Assembly: GCF_902806685.2 (NCBI RefSeq)
Contig: NC_048542.1
Coordinates: 9,470,533 to 9,534,532 of the forward strand
Reading direction: 5' to 3'
DNA length: 64,000 nt
Origin: Maniola hyperantus
Lineage: Eukaryota > Arthropoda > Insecta > Lepidoptera > Nymphalidae
This document shows, piece after piece, positions 45,100-54,000 of this stretch. Within the stretch, counting starts at the first letter, position 1. Each line of letters begins with the position of its first letter. Position numbers and translations under genes: made by a program. A model generated the notes under the pieces. It was not told the DNA's origin. It saw only the letters and a program-made list of their open reading frames with translations, and did not search any database.

Positions 45100-46701
45100 A
45101 TGCGTAAAAAAAACATTGTTTTAAAAAGGCAAGCACGGAAAATGATATATGACGTGAATTGCTTTTTAAAGAAAGAAGCTGACGAATGTGTCGATTCATT
45201 GAAGCAAATTCGAAGTCAGATTGAGGAAGTTGCTTCTTTACTCAGTCAGTCGGAGAATAACCAAACTATACAGACTATGCAGGTAATGAAAACGGAAACT
45301 GTTTCTAAATTAAATTGTGTAGTCAGTAAATTAGCTAAAATTCAAAAACGGACATCGGAGGCCACTAAGACTTCAATTGGAACTGTAAAAAATATCGCAA
45401 ATCAAGCCAAGAGTTCCGATTTGCTAATTACTTTCAGAACACCTGGAAAAAAACGTCCCAGAGCTAAACCAGTTACGAATATTGATAATTTTGACCAAGG
45501 TATTATAAAAAGATGTATACACAATTTTCACAAGACGAATAATGAACTTCCCACCATTGGGAAACTAAAAAAGAAACTTGAGGAAGATATAAACTTTAAA
45601 GGGTCAGAAACAAGTCTTCGTGTAATTATAAAGGAGTTAGGATTTCGCTGGAAAAAAACAGAAAACAACCGTAAATTACTAATAGAAACATCGAATATCC
45701 GATTACAACGCATTGAATATTTAAGTAAAATAAGAAAATATCGACAAGAAGGAAGACCCATTGTTTACACAGATGAATCCTACGTAGATTCATCGCACTC
45801 AACAACCAAAGCCTGGAGCGATGGCCCTACGGAAGGACTAAAAAAACCCATTTCTAAAGGACAACGAGTCGTGATAGTCCACGCAGGATCTGAAGCTGGG
45901 TTTATACCAAATGCTTTATTAACTTTTAAAGCCGGCACCAAAACAGGGGACTATCACGACAACATGAATTACGAGAATTATGAAAAATGGCTTAGGACAC
46001 AATTAATTCCCAACCTACCACCCAATTCTGTAGTGGTTGTCGACAACGCTTCATACCACAATAAACAATGGGATTTAGCACCGTCCTCCAATACCAAAAA
46101 AGCCGATATGCAGAATTGGCTAACTGATAAAGGCATACAATATGATTCAACAATGCTCAAGCCACAATTGTACAACTTGATAAAAGCTAATAAAGAAAGA
46201 TTTAAAACTTTTTCAATAGATCAAATTTTAGCAGAAGCAAACCATACCATATTGAGATTACCGCCTTACCATCCAGACCTCAACCCCATAGAAATGGCAT
46301 GGGCTACTATTAAACAATATGTAGCTAGCAAAAATGTTAAATGGAATTTACAAGAATGTACCAAACTTATCAAAGAAAAAGTATCCTTAATGGGTGCCCA
46401 GGAATGGGGAAAAATATGTAAAAAGGTAAAAGATATAGAAGAAGAGTACGTCAAGAGTGACCATGTAGTTGATTTACTTACCGAGCAATTTATAATTCGC
46501 GTCGATGATAATTCCGAAGACGATGATTCTGATGATGGTTATGAAGATGATGATGATGACAACTGCAACCGAGGAAGCCCTGAACCCGGACCCTCAACAA
46601 GCAAAAGACGTTGCACAATTTCGTGTCGCGGCAGCACCACTGGACCATGCGGTGATTTCATAGAAGGCGTTAAACCTTTAACTGATTCAGAATCTGAATA
46701 G
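45100..46701 (+). CDS. DDE transposase, IS630/Tc1/mariner superfamily, DD82E type
   Basis: A 533-aa enzyme that would bind the element's TIRs and catalyse cut-and-paste transposition in the nucleus. I chose the ATG at 45100 (A at -3); the frame extends two codons upstream to a TTG, which is not a credible eukaryotic start. Layout: a basic, partly coiled N-terminus; a helix-turn-helix-like region about residues 70-105; a basic GKKRPRAKP linker; a second HTH about 145-190 (LPTIGKL...LGFRWKK); then the catalytic core. The core shows D225 in VYTDESYVD, D315 in VVVVDNASYHN and E398 in PPYHPDLNPIEMAW. Exactly 82 residues separate the second D from the E, far from the 34-41 of classical Tc1/mariner families and equal to the spacing reported for Sailor. 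An acidic D/E-rich segment (about 469-487) and a cysteine-containing tail follow. No internal stop or frameshift. No intron is evident. Confidence 0.9.
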   Translation: MRKKNIVLKRQARKMIYDVNCFLKKEADECVDSLKQIRSQIEEVASLLSQSENNQTIQTMQVMKTETVSKLNCVVSKLAKIQKRTSEATKTSIGTVKNIANQAKSSDLLITFRTPGKKRPRAKPVTNIDNFDQGIIKRCIHNFHKTNNELPTIGKLKKKLEEDINFKGSETSLRVIIKELGFRWKKTENNRKLLIETSNIRLQRIEYLSKIRKYRQEGRPIVYTDESYVDSSHSTTKAWSDGPTEGLKKPISKGQRVVIVHAGSEAGFIPNALLTFKAGTKTGDYHDNMNYENYEKWLRTQLIPNLPPNSVVVVDNASYHNKQWDLAPSSNTKKADMQNWLTDKGIQYDSTMLKPQLYNLIKANKERFKTFSIDQILAEANHTILRLPPYHPDLNPIEMAWATIKQYVASKNVKWNLQECTKLIKEKVSLMGAQEWGKICKKVKDIEEEYVKSDHVVDLLTEQFIIRVDDNSEDDDSDDGYEDDDDDNCNRGSPEPGPSTSKRRCTISCRGSTTGPCGDFIEGVKPLTDSESE

Positions 46702-47064
46702 CACTGCTGCTAAGACTTTTTTTTAATGTTAACTTTTGTATTTAATAATTATTTTAAGTTTTCTTTTGTTTGTATGTACCAATTTTACATGTATCTTGGA
46801 ATAAATAATTTTATTAAAAAACAATTATTTAGAATTTTCATCGCTGTCTCTGTAAACTTTAAAAGGAAATAAACATTTTATATAAGTAAAATAACTATCA
46901 ATAGTTTTAATAAATGAAGAAGTTTATCTATTTCGTATTATTTTCTAGCATTATTACCACTGTACATGAATTTTGACCCACTCAAATATCCAACCTGGTA
47001 CATAAAAAAGGAAAAGTATTGTGTGCGTGACAGTACCCATGCGCAGTAATCCCCTCCACCCGAA

Positions 47065-47095
47065 GGTCAAAGCCAAACTCTCGCCGCGCGATCTG
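47065..47095 (-). repeat. Transposon right TIR (31 bp)
   Basis: Reverse complement begins CAGATCGCGCGGCGAGAG, differing from the left TIR only at bases 4 and 5. Followed by TA. Confidence 0.9.
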
Positions 47096-47097
47096 TA

Positions 47098-48039
47098 ACC
47101 AAGTTAAAGGTTAAATCATCAATATCGAGTCATATTTACACAAGGAAGACAAAACCAACACAAAGTTAGTGTACATCAAAGCCTAACCCGTGAATCGTTT
47201 TAGTTTCCCAATTCCAATTTTATTCCCAGTGGCCAATAGAACCTACCAAAAAACTGGATTTAAAGTGGACGCCGTAAAACAAGATAGATTTCCCGAGAGC
47301 GCAATTAACCGGGACAGCTCTCTGATTTCGGGACGATCTTATTGCGGGACCCTAATCACGTTTTAGGATCTCCCGATGTAGATCGAATTGATTTACATTG
47401 TTTCTATTATGTCAGTGTTAACAGTTACACAGCACAATTCTTTAAATTCGCCATTGTGCAACTTTTAGCATTGAAAACTTATATTTATATAGAAAATAGG
47501 GACAATAAGGACTGACTGATTTCTGCACAAAGGATCAGCCTGGCTGTTCAGCGTAGAAAACAGCCAGTCTTCGTGGCACCAATCCAGGTGGGCATGATTT
47601 GTACCTACAGTAATTAGATAAGATAACATTTTCAAAAAAAAATGACTTAAAGAATTTCAAGTTTTCGAAAATATCTTTTTTGATAATGATGATGACTCGC
47701 ACTTAGCCGGGTTTTTTATTGATAATATGTGACTTTGTAGGTATACAGAAATTAAGAAGACCTGAATAGGTCAGATGTCTAGGCACATCTCTAAAAATAT
47801 AATATTGCGAAAGTATTTTCCGAAAGATCACGCCTGATACAAAGTAAGTAATTTCGTACGTGCTCTGTGAAGGGTTCAAGAAAACCAATTATAGGATCAG
47901 ATCGGCACTGACGATGTAATTTTGTCCATTTATCACACATTTCTAATACCTCCTAAGCTCGTAAGCTTGGATTCTGAAAATTTGAAAGAAACTGTATTTA
48001 ATACCAGCTACTAAACTTACAATTAGATAAGGCAGAAAA
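47098..48039. other. Intergenic between transposon and provirus, no gene seen
   Basis: Short REP-1-like scrap near 47690 (ACTCGCACTTAGCCGGG); nothing else recognised. Confidence 0.35.
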
Positions 48040-48535
48040 TAAAACGGCCAAGTGCAAGTCCGATTCGCACACGAAGGGTTACGTACCATCGTACAAGATT
48101 AGATTTAACACTATTTATTGTAAGTCCCGCAAATTGCTATTGCGCTGGAACCATGTATCATTAACATCGAAATGACGTCATTTTGACGTCAGGCGAAATA
48201 AAAATACACCATCCGCTCGAAACTTCAGTCTAGTGCTGACGTCACTAAAATGGCGGCCATTAGCAGTTTGCGGGACTTATACTTACTTATACTTATTTTT
48301 TAGCTTTTTAATTTTCATGGCGGTCATTTTTAAATCCACCATGTTAGTTCTTTAGGTATAATTTGTTATAATAGCGGCAATATAAATAAATTCACTGCAA
48401 TCGGTGAAAATTTTATCTCTTAACCTATTACGGTTCATGAAATGCAGTCCGCTGACAGATAGACGGACGGATAGCAGAGGCTTAGTAATAGGGTCCCGTT
48501 GGCATCCTCCGGGTAAGCGGAACCCTATATAAAGA
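48040..48535 (-). repeat. REP-2 element
   Basis: Begins GGCCAAGTGCAAGTCCGATT, contains TAATAGGGTCCCGTTGGCAT and ends AGCGGAACCCTATATAAAG. Confidence 0.5.
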
Positions 48536-48719
48536 AAAAAATTGAGAGCAATAATAGTAAGTAAGTCATTAATATCGACTACATTCACAATACCTACACA
48601 ATAGGGGTGTAACTTTAAAGCCTTAGAATATTATATCAGTAAGGGCTTAATCTGTAACATATCAGATAACATGATTGCCCGTGTAATCGCATAATAGCTA
48701 CAAATGTTCATTAACGAGC
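48536..48719. other. Provirus flank with 4-bp target duplication
   Basis: GAGC at 48716-48719 directly precedes the LTR and is repeated at 57169-57172 after the other LTR. No gene. Confidence 0.7.
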
Positions 48720-48947
48720 TGTTACGGGATCTTTGGGGAAAGGCTTTTTAAAAAAAGATTTTATTTCCCTAAAACTATTTAATTAGTTTCTACACAATTT
48801 ATATTACGAAAACAAATAACCGGAAAGACGTGTTAACTGGTTGACGTTACCCTCAAGACTAACTGTTGTCGTCTAGCCTCTTGTTAGGAGAGCTTAGGTG
48901 GGGTGTGCTTGCGTTAGCACTATTGTATACATACCAAAGGTGTAACA
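48720..48947 (-). repeat. 3' LTR (228 bp)
   Basis: TGTTAC...GTAACA termini. On the minus strand an AATAAA polyadenylation signal lies at plus 48760-48765 and an AT-rich TATA-like stretch near plus 48798-48806. Identical to the 5' LTR. Confidence 0.95.
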
Positions 48948-48955
48948 CCTCCCCC
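48948..48955 (-). promoter_or_regulatory. Polypurine tract
   Basis: Minus strand reads GGGGGAGG immediately before the 3' LTR, the expected position for plus-strand DNA priming during reverse transcription. Confidence 0.8.
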
Positions 48956-48962
48956 ATGGGGG

Positions 48963-48994
48963 TAAACTTCGGATAGTTTTTCTTCCGAAGTTTA
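48963..48994. repeat. Perfect 11-bp hairpin next to the polypurine tract
   Basis: TAAACTTCGGA at 48963-48973 and TCCGAAGTTTA at 48984-48994 are exact reverse complements around a 10-base loop. It lies between the env stop and the polypurine tract, in the 3' untranslated RNA. Confidence 0.75.
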
Positions 48995-49010
48995 TCTTCA
49001 TAAAGAAGAC

Positions 49011-50900
49011 TTAAAGTTTCCGTTTAAGTTTCGGATATCCAATAGACTTATCTGTGACTTCATCGACTTCACCGCCCTTTGGATTAATATTCACTTCCAA
49101 CTCTATATTTTCAAAATTCTTATCCGGTAATTTATTTTCCTTTACATTTACGTTTTTGAATATCTTACGAACTACAATATATATCACTCCACCGACAATA
49201 CCAATGGAAATGATTATGGTTAGAATTGAGTAATGCGTCCCGTATTTTATTATGTGAGGAATCTCTTCTGTCGGTTCTGTGCTGAAGAAATTTTTATTTA
49301 ACATTTCCCTTTGGGATTTTAAATTATCTAAATCGATTCTCTCCAAACGAATAGGGGACACACTATCTTTAATTTTCTCAAATTTAAACCTATTACGACA
49401 GGAATCATTAATGAGATTGTAATCAAAGGTTATTAGAGGTAAAGATATATTTTTATCAAGTTTATTTGTCATAAGGACTGTGTTTTTATTGTATCCAATG
49501 CATGATTCTCGTAAGGTTAGAACACCAGTACCTAACAAAGTGTCCTCTTTATGTATTTTAAATCTCTGACATTCTATGATAATTTTACTTGGTTCGGATT
49601 GGACAAATATCCACCTATTATAATTCAATTTTTTCCAAATATTTACTTTACCATATATGAACTTGGTTTCACATTGGTTCGGGATTTTATTAATGACCTT
49701 TGATAACAATTCGCTTTCACAAGTACTTTTACCATCAGTTGCATACACATTTGCAACATCACATATATAATGTTCGTAATTAATAATTAAACAGTTATTC
49801 AAATCGTCCAGATCGAAATAGTGGTTTTTATCAATAGTCATTGCGATATATTTCGAACTAGGAATTACTAAACTGAAAGACTCTGGTTTACCAGGAATAT
49901 GCGGTATGGGCAAGGGGATATTATGATATAATCTATATTGTGTACTTGACACTAATGGTATTTGTAATACGAATATCAATTTGTTTTTCATATAGTAAGA
50001 CGATACCTTTGATATTTTCATAATAGTATGTATCATAGAAATCTCAAGTGGGACTGGTAATTCTAATTCTTGAGGTAAATGTCTAGAGCAATCAATAAGT
50101 TCCCTGTGGAGTTGTTTTGGAGTAATTATTGATGGATGCAATATATTCTGACTACTAAACATTATGGCATTTATGATATCTTCAAGTTTGAATGATAATG
50201 TAAGTATAGACATTTCGAGGCTAGTGAATACATCGTTAATATCTAATTGCAATTGAATTTTATCTTCAGTGATGGATAAATTTCCTATTTTCGCTGAGAA
50301 TTTGTCAATAGCTTCATTCAGACGGTGTTCATTTACTTGGACCTTTATGAATGTTTCATTAAAATTATTAATTATAGAGTTAGTAACTAAAATATTTTCT
50401 TTAACCAAAGACGATATTTTCTTTTCGTTATTCAATACGGAATCTATTGCTTCATCAAAAACTACTGCATCATCTTCGTCTAAAGTTCCAAAGATGTGTT
50501 TCATAATTGAACCGATCCCTGCAAACCAAGCACTGCGTTTGGCTTTTGTATCTAACAAATGAGATATGGCAGAGAATTGTTTTACTATATCTTGGTATCG
50601 TAATGCTAAAGGCTCGAAAATGTTATAGCACTCTTTACTAACTGAAGTTCTCTTACAAGTGTTTCTAACTGTATTAATTACCGAGTTAATATTTTCGACA
50701 TGTGGTTTTACAAACGATATATCTAATGGAATTAGAACATTTAATTGTCCTTCGTTTAATTTTACATTTCCCAGGTAATCAAAATAAATACCGGAGCTTG
50801 CTGAAATTTGTTGTATGTATTCCTGATGCGGTTGGGCGAAAGCACTGAAAATTTCATAATATATGTTAATGGTAATTCTCAAGAATTTATTTGTTAAATT
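49011..50900 (-). CDS. env: Envelope glycoprotein, errantivirus Env (baculovirus F-like)
   Basis: Membrane fusion glycoprotein of an endogenous insect retrovirus. About 620 residues are open. Counting from the TTG at 50882, a furin-type KAKR site lies at residues 113-116. It is followed directly by a hydrophobic fusion-peptide-like segment and a GTLDEDDA stretch that resembles the start of the baculovirus F1 fragment. A single transmembrane segment spans about 551-572, with a charged cytoplasmic tail of about 50 residues. Many asparagine sequons lie between. The frame has no ATG before residue 127, and it has no evident signal peptide. The initiating codon must therefore come from a spliced 5' exon, as known for errantivirus env mRNAs. 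A plausible acceptor, TTTTCAG, ends at plus 50845 within the frame. The env start is 169-187 bases past the pol stop, so it is not a pol fusion. No stop or frameshift interrupts it. Confidence 0.85.
   Translation of the reverse strand, partial: NLTNKFLRITINIYYEIFSAFAQPHQEYIQQISASSGIYFDYLGNVKLNEGQLNVLIPLDISFVKPHVENINSVINTVRNTCKRTSVSKECYNIFEPLALRYQDIVKQFSAISHLLDTKAKRSAWFAGIGSIMKHIFGTLDEDDAVVFDEAIDSVLNNEKKISSLVKENILVTNSIINNFNETFIKVQVNEHRLNEAIDKFSAKIGNLSITEDKIQLQLDINDVFTSLEMSILTLSFKLEDIINAIMFSSQNILHPSIITPKQLHRELIDCSRHLPQELELPVPLEISMIHTIMKISKVSSYYMKNKLIFVLQIPLVSSTQYRLYHNIPLPIPHIPGKPESFSLVIPSSKYIAMTIDKNHYFDLDDLNNCLIINYEHYICDVANVYATDGKSTCESELLSKVINKIPNQCETKFIYGKVNIWKKLNYNRWIFVQSEPSKIIIECQRFKIHKEDTLLGTGVLTLRESCIGYNKNTVLMTNKLDKNISLPLITFDYNLINDSCRNRFKFEKIKDSVSPIRLERIDLDNLKSQREMLNKNFFSTEPTEEIPHIIKYGTHYSILTIIISIGIVGGVIYIVVRKIFKNVNVKENKLPDKNFENIELEVNINPKGGEVDEVTDKSIGYPKLKRKL
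50845..50852 (-). promoter_or_regulatory. Candidate env splice acceptor
   Basis: Minus strand reads ATTTTCAG before the env frame. The position fits the need to import a start codon, but no donor was proven; the pyrimidine tract is short. Confidence 0.35.
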
Positions 50901-51068
50901 TTAAAAATGATAAGAGTCTTTTCCTTAAACCTAAGCTAAGTAATCTAAATTAAATTTTACGAGAGTAAGTAAATGAAATTAATACTATACTATATCTAAT
51001 TACCTTTTAATTTTAAAGGTAAACTTTTCTCCTACAACTAATACCTATAAGTAGTTTCCGTTAACCTA

Positions 51069-54000
51069 TTAGGTATTTCCGGATGTTTCGGCCAATTTCA
51101 CCTCATCGTAATGATGAGTGACATGACGTCTATTGATTAGCAAGGATAAGGTATTATTACCAAGAATTTTTATGACCTTATATGGTCCTTTCCATAATGG
51201 GGATAAGGCTTTGCGTAACCTTAGATGGTTTTTCAGGTAAACGTAGTCGCCTACTTTGTACTGTCGTGGTCTACTATGGGAATCATAATAGTTTTTTGAT
51301 CTGTTTTTAGAATTTTGTATGTTTTGAACTGCTTTTTGTTGTGAGAATTTAAGACGATTTTGAAGCATCTTCACGTATTCGGGATAGGTGGCTCCAGGAG
51401 TTTCGTCAAAGATAGAATTTGGGATAAATGGCTTATGGCCATATAACAATTCGTACGGGGTGTAATTGGTAGTACAATGGGTAGCTGTATTATACGCTAG
51501 CATTGCGGTGTAGACGTAACGGGGCCAGTCAGTCTGTCCTTCATTAACATAGGATTTCAAATATTCTTTTAAGGTTGAGTGACTCCTTTCTAATGCACCT
51601 TGTGTCTGGGGGTGATATGGCGAAGACCATAATTGCTTTATTTTCAGGAATTGGCAGGTTTTCTTGAATAATTCTGCCGTGAAGTTCGTACCTTGGTCTG
51701 TAAGAATCATTTTCGGTATTCCAAAAAGAGATATGAAATGTAGAAGACAGTCTGTCGTTTCTTCTGCTGTTGTACTACGAACTGGATACGCTACGGAAAA
51801 TTTCGTTAAGTCGTCTTGTAGTGTGAGTATGTATTTTAGTTTTGCTAATCCGGATTCTGGTAAGGGTCCAACTATATCTAGACTGAGGCGCTGCCATGGC
51901 GCAGTACTAGTGCTGGTAATTTGCATGGGAGCCCTGTTTATCCTCCTTAGTGCTTTGTTTTCCTGACAAGATTTGCAGGCTTTGACGTATGTTTCTATAT
52001 CTTTAAGCATTCCTTTCCAGTAGTACATATCTTTTACTCTACTAAACATGCGGGTTGATCCTAGATGTCCAGCGACTGGGATATCATGGTTATCGTGTAA
52101 AATCTTCTTTATTTCGGTAGGAGATGGATAAGTTATATTATTGTGATATATATTCACCTTAATACCAGTGTTATTGAAAAGAAATAAAATAATATTATAT
52201 ATCTTCGTAAAGGAATGTTTTTCAAACGGGTCTCTGAAATCGGAAATTGCAATTTCATCTATATTTCCAAATATTAATAATTGATTTCTAACGCGTTTCA
52301 GAGTCTCAAATATTTCAATATAACGTGATTCATCGAAATGGTGCACTTTCGTGAAGAGAAGAAAATATGTTTTATTGGTTGCTTCTACTTTGTAATATGA
52401 ATGTAATTGTTTTTCAGCTTCCATAATCTCGTTTGAATTTGCAACATTACCTAATATTTCTTCAACATATGGATTTGACTCATCGAGATCAATGGATGTG
52501 GGTATTAATAATGTTTTAACCGATGATTTCAGTAAACTTTCATTGTGTTCTACGATGTGCGTATTGAAATTTTTATTCTTGTCAGACACAGTTTTCAGAA
52601 ATGTGGAGTAGTCATCATCAGTTGGGCTTAATTCTCTACTTGGTAGATCGATCTGCTCGATAGGTGGTGAACCAATGAGTTCAGGTGGAGATGGTACAGA
52701 AGGTACAGGTGGTAATGGTTTTGAAACCAGTGGTGTTTCAAACATGTCTGGTAGATCTTCGGCAATCGGTAACGGAGAGAAGTCTCCTATTTGAGGATTA
52801 GAAGTGGGAATAATAGGTTGGTCTTCGGTATCAGGTAAGATTTCATCTAGTTCAAATGATGGTGGAGAAATGAGTAATTCTTCTAGATCTCCATCTAAAT
52901 TTAGTTCTTCTGGATTTACTGTAACAGGGTTAACTGGGTATCTTGATAAAGCGTCAGCATTAGCGTTAACTTTTCCCTTTTTGTATTTTATGCTGTAATC
53001 ATACTCTTCCAATTTGAGTCGCCATCTTACTAAACGTGATCCAGGATCCTTGCAGTTGAAAAGCCATTGAAGCGGTTTATGGTCTGTGACAATGGTAAAA
53101 GTATTTCCATACAGGTAAGGTCTAAATGTTTTAGTACCAAAAACAATTGCAAGACATTCTTTTTCTGTAGTGCTGTAATTTGTTTCAGCTTTATTTAATG
53201 TACGTGACGCAAAAGCAATAGGACGATCTTTTCCTATTTCTCCCTGAGACAAAATTGCAGAGATAGCATAATTTGATGCATCACAGGTAAGTATGAACGG
53301 CTTAGTAAAGTCTGGGTAGATAAGTATTGGTGCTGTTAATAATTTACTTTTCAAAGTTTCGAAAGAGAGTTGTTGTTCATTACCCCAATTGAACGTGGTA
53401 TTCTTCTTCAAGAGTGAGGTAAGTGGTTTTGCAAGCATGGAGAAATTTGAAATGAATCTTCGGTAGTAGGAAATGAGACCTAGGAAAGATTTTACATCTT
53501 TTTGATTCTTTGGGATAGGGAATTCTTTTACAGCTTTTATCTTGTCGGGATTTGGTCTAACTCCTTCGTCTGTAATAGTATGCCCTAAATAGTTTACTTC
53601 CTTTCGCAGAAATTCGCATTTGTCTGGTTGCAGTTTAAGATTGAATTGGCGTAACCTATCGAATACACTTTTTAATTTCTCTATGTGCGAATTTAGATCA
53701 TAAGAATAAATGACGATGTCGTCTAGATAGACATAGCAGTGAATTCCTTGCAGCCCGGAGAGAACGGTATTTATCATCCTCTGAAACGTGGCTGGGGCAT
53801 TTTTTAGTCCAAATGGCATCCTTTTGAATTGGTAGTGCCCTTCTGGGATGGTGAAGGCGGTTTTGTCCGCGTCCTCTGGGTCTAGTCGGATCTGATGGAA
53901 CCCAGATGCCAAGTCAAGGGTAGAGAAGTATTTACTATTTCCTAATTGGTCCAGGATTTCGTTGATCTGTGGAATGGGATACGATTCTCCGATGGTTATA

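Larger units (their letters stand above)
44782..47095 (+). mobile_element. Intact DD82E (Sailor-like) IS630/Tc1/mariner transposon
   Basis: Complete 2314-bp DNA transposon. Terminal inverted repeats of 31 bp (44782-44812 and 47065-47095) match at 29 positions: both read CAG, then two differing bases, then CGCGCGGCGAGAGTTTGGCT onward. TA dinucleotides flank both ends (44780-44781 and 47096-47097), the hallmark target duplication of the Tc1/mariner superfamily. It carries one uninterrupted transposase gene. Near-identical TIRs, an open frame and clean TA flanks indicate a recent, possibly still active insertion. I assign it to the Sailor group on the D-82-E spacing alone; homology was not tested. 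Confidence 0.9.

Noticed and set aside
50269..50562. Plus-strand frame within env
   Set aside because: Antisense shadow of the env coding region.
52804..52998. Plus-strand frame within pol
   Set aside because: Antisense shadow of the proline-rich Pol linker and RNase H end.
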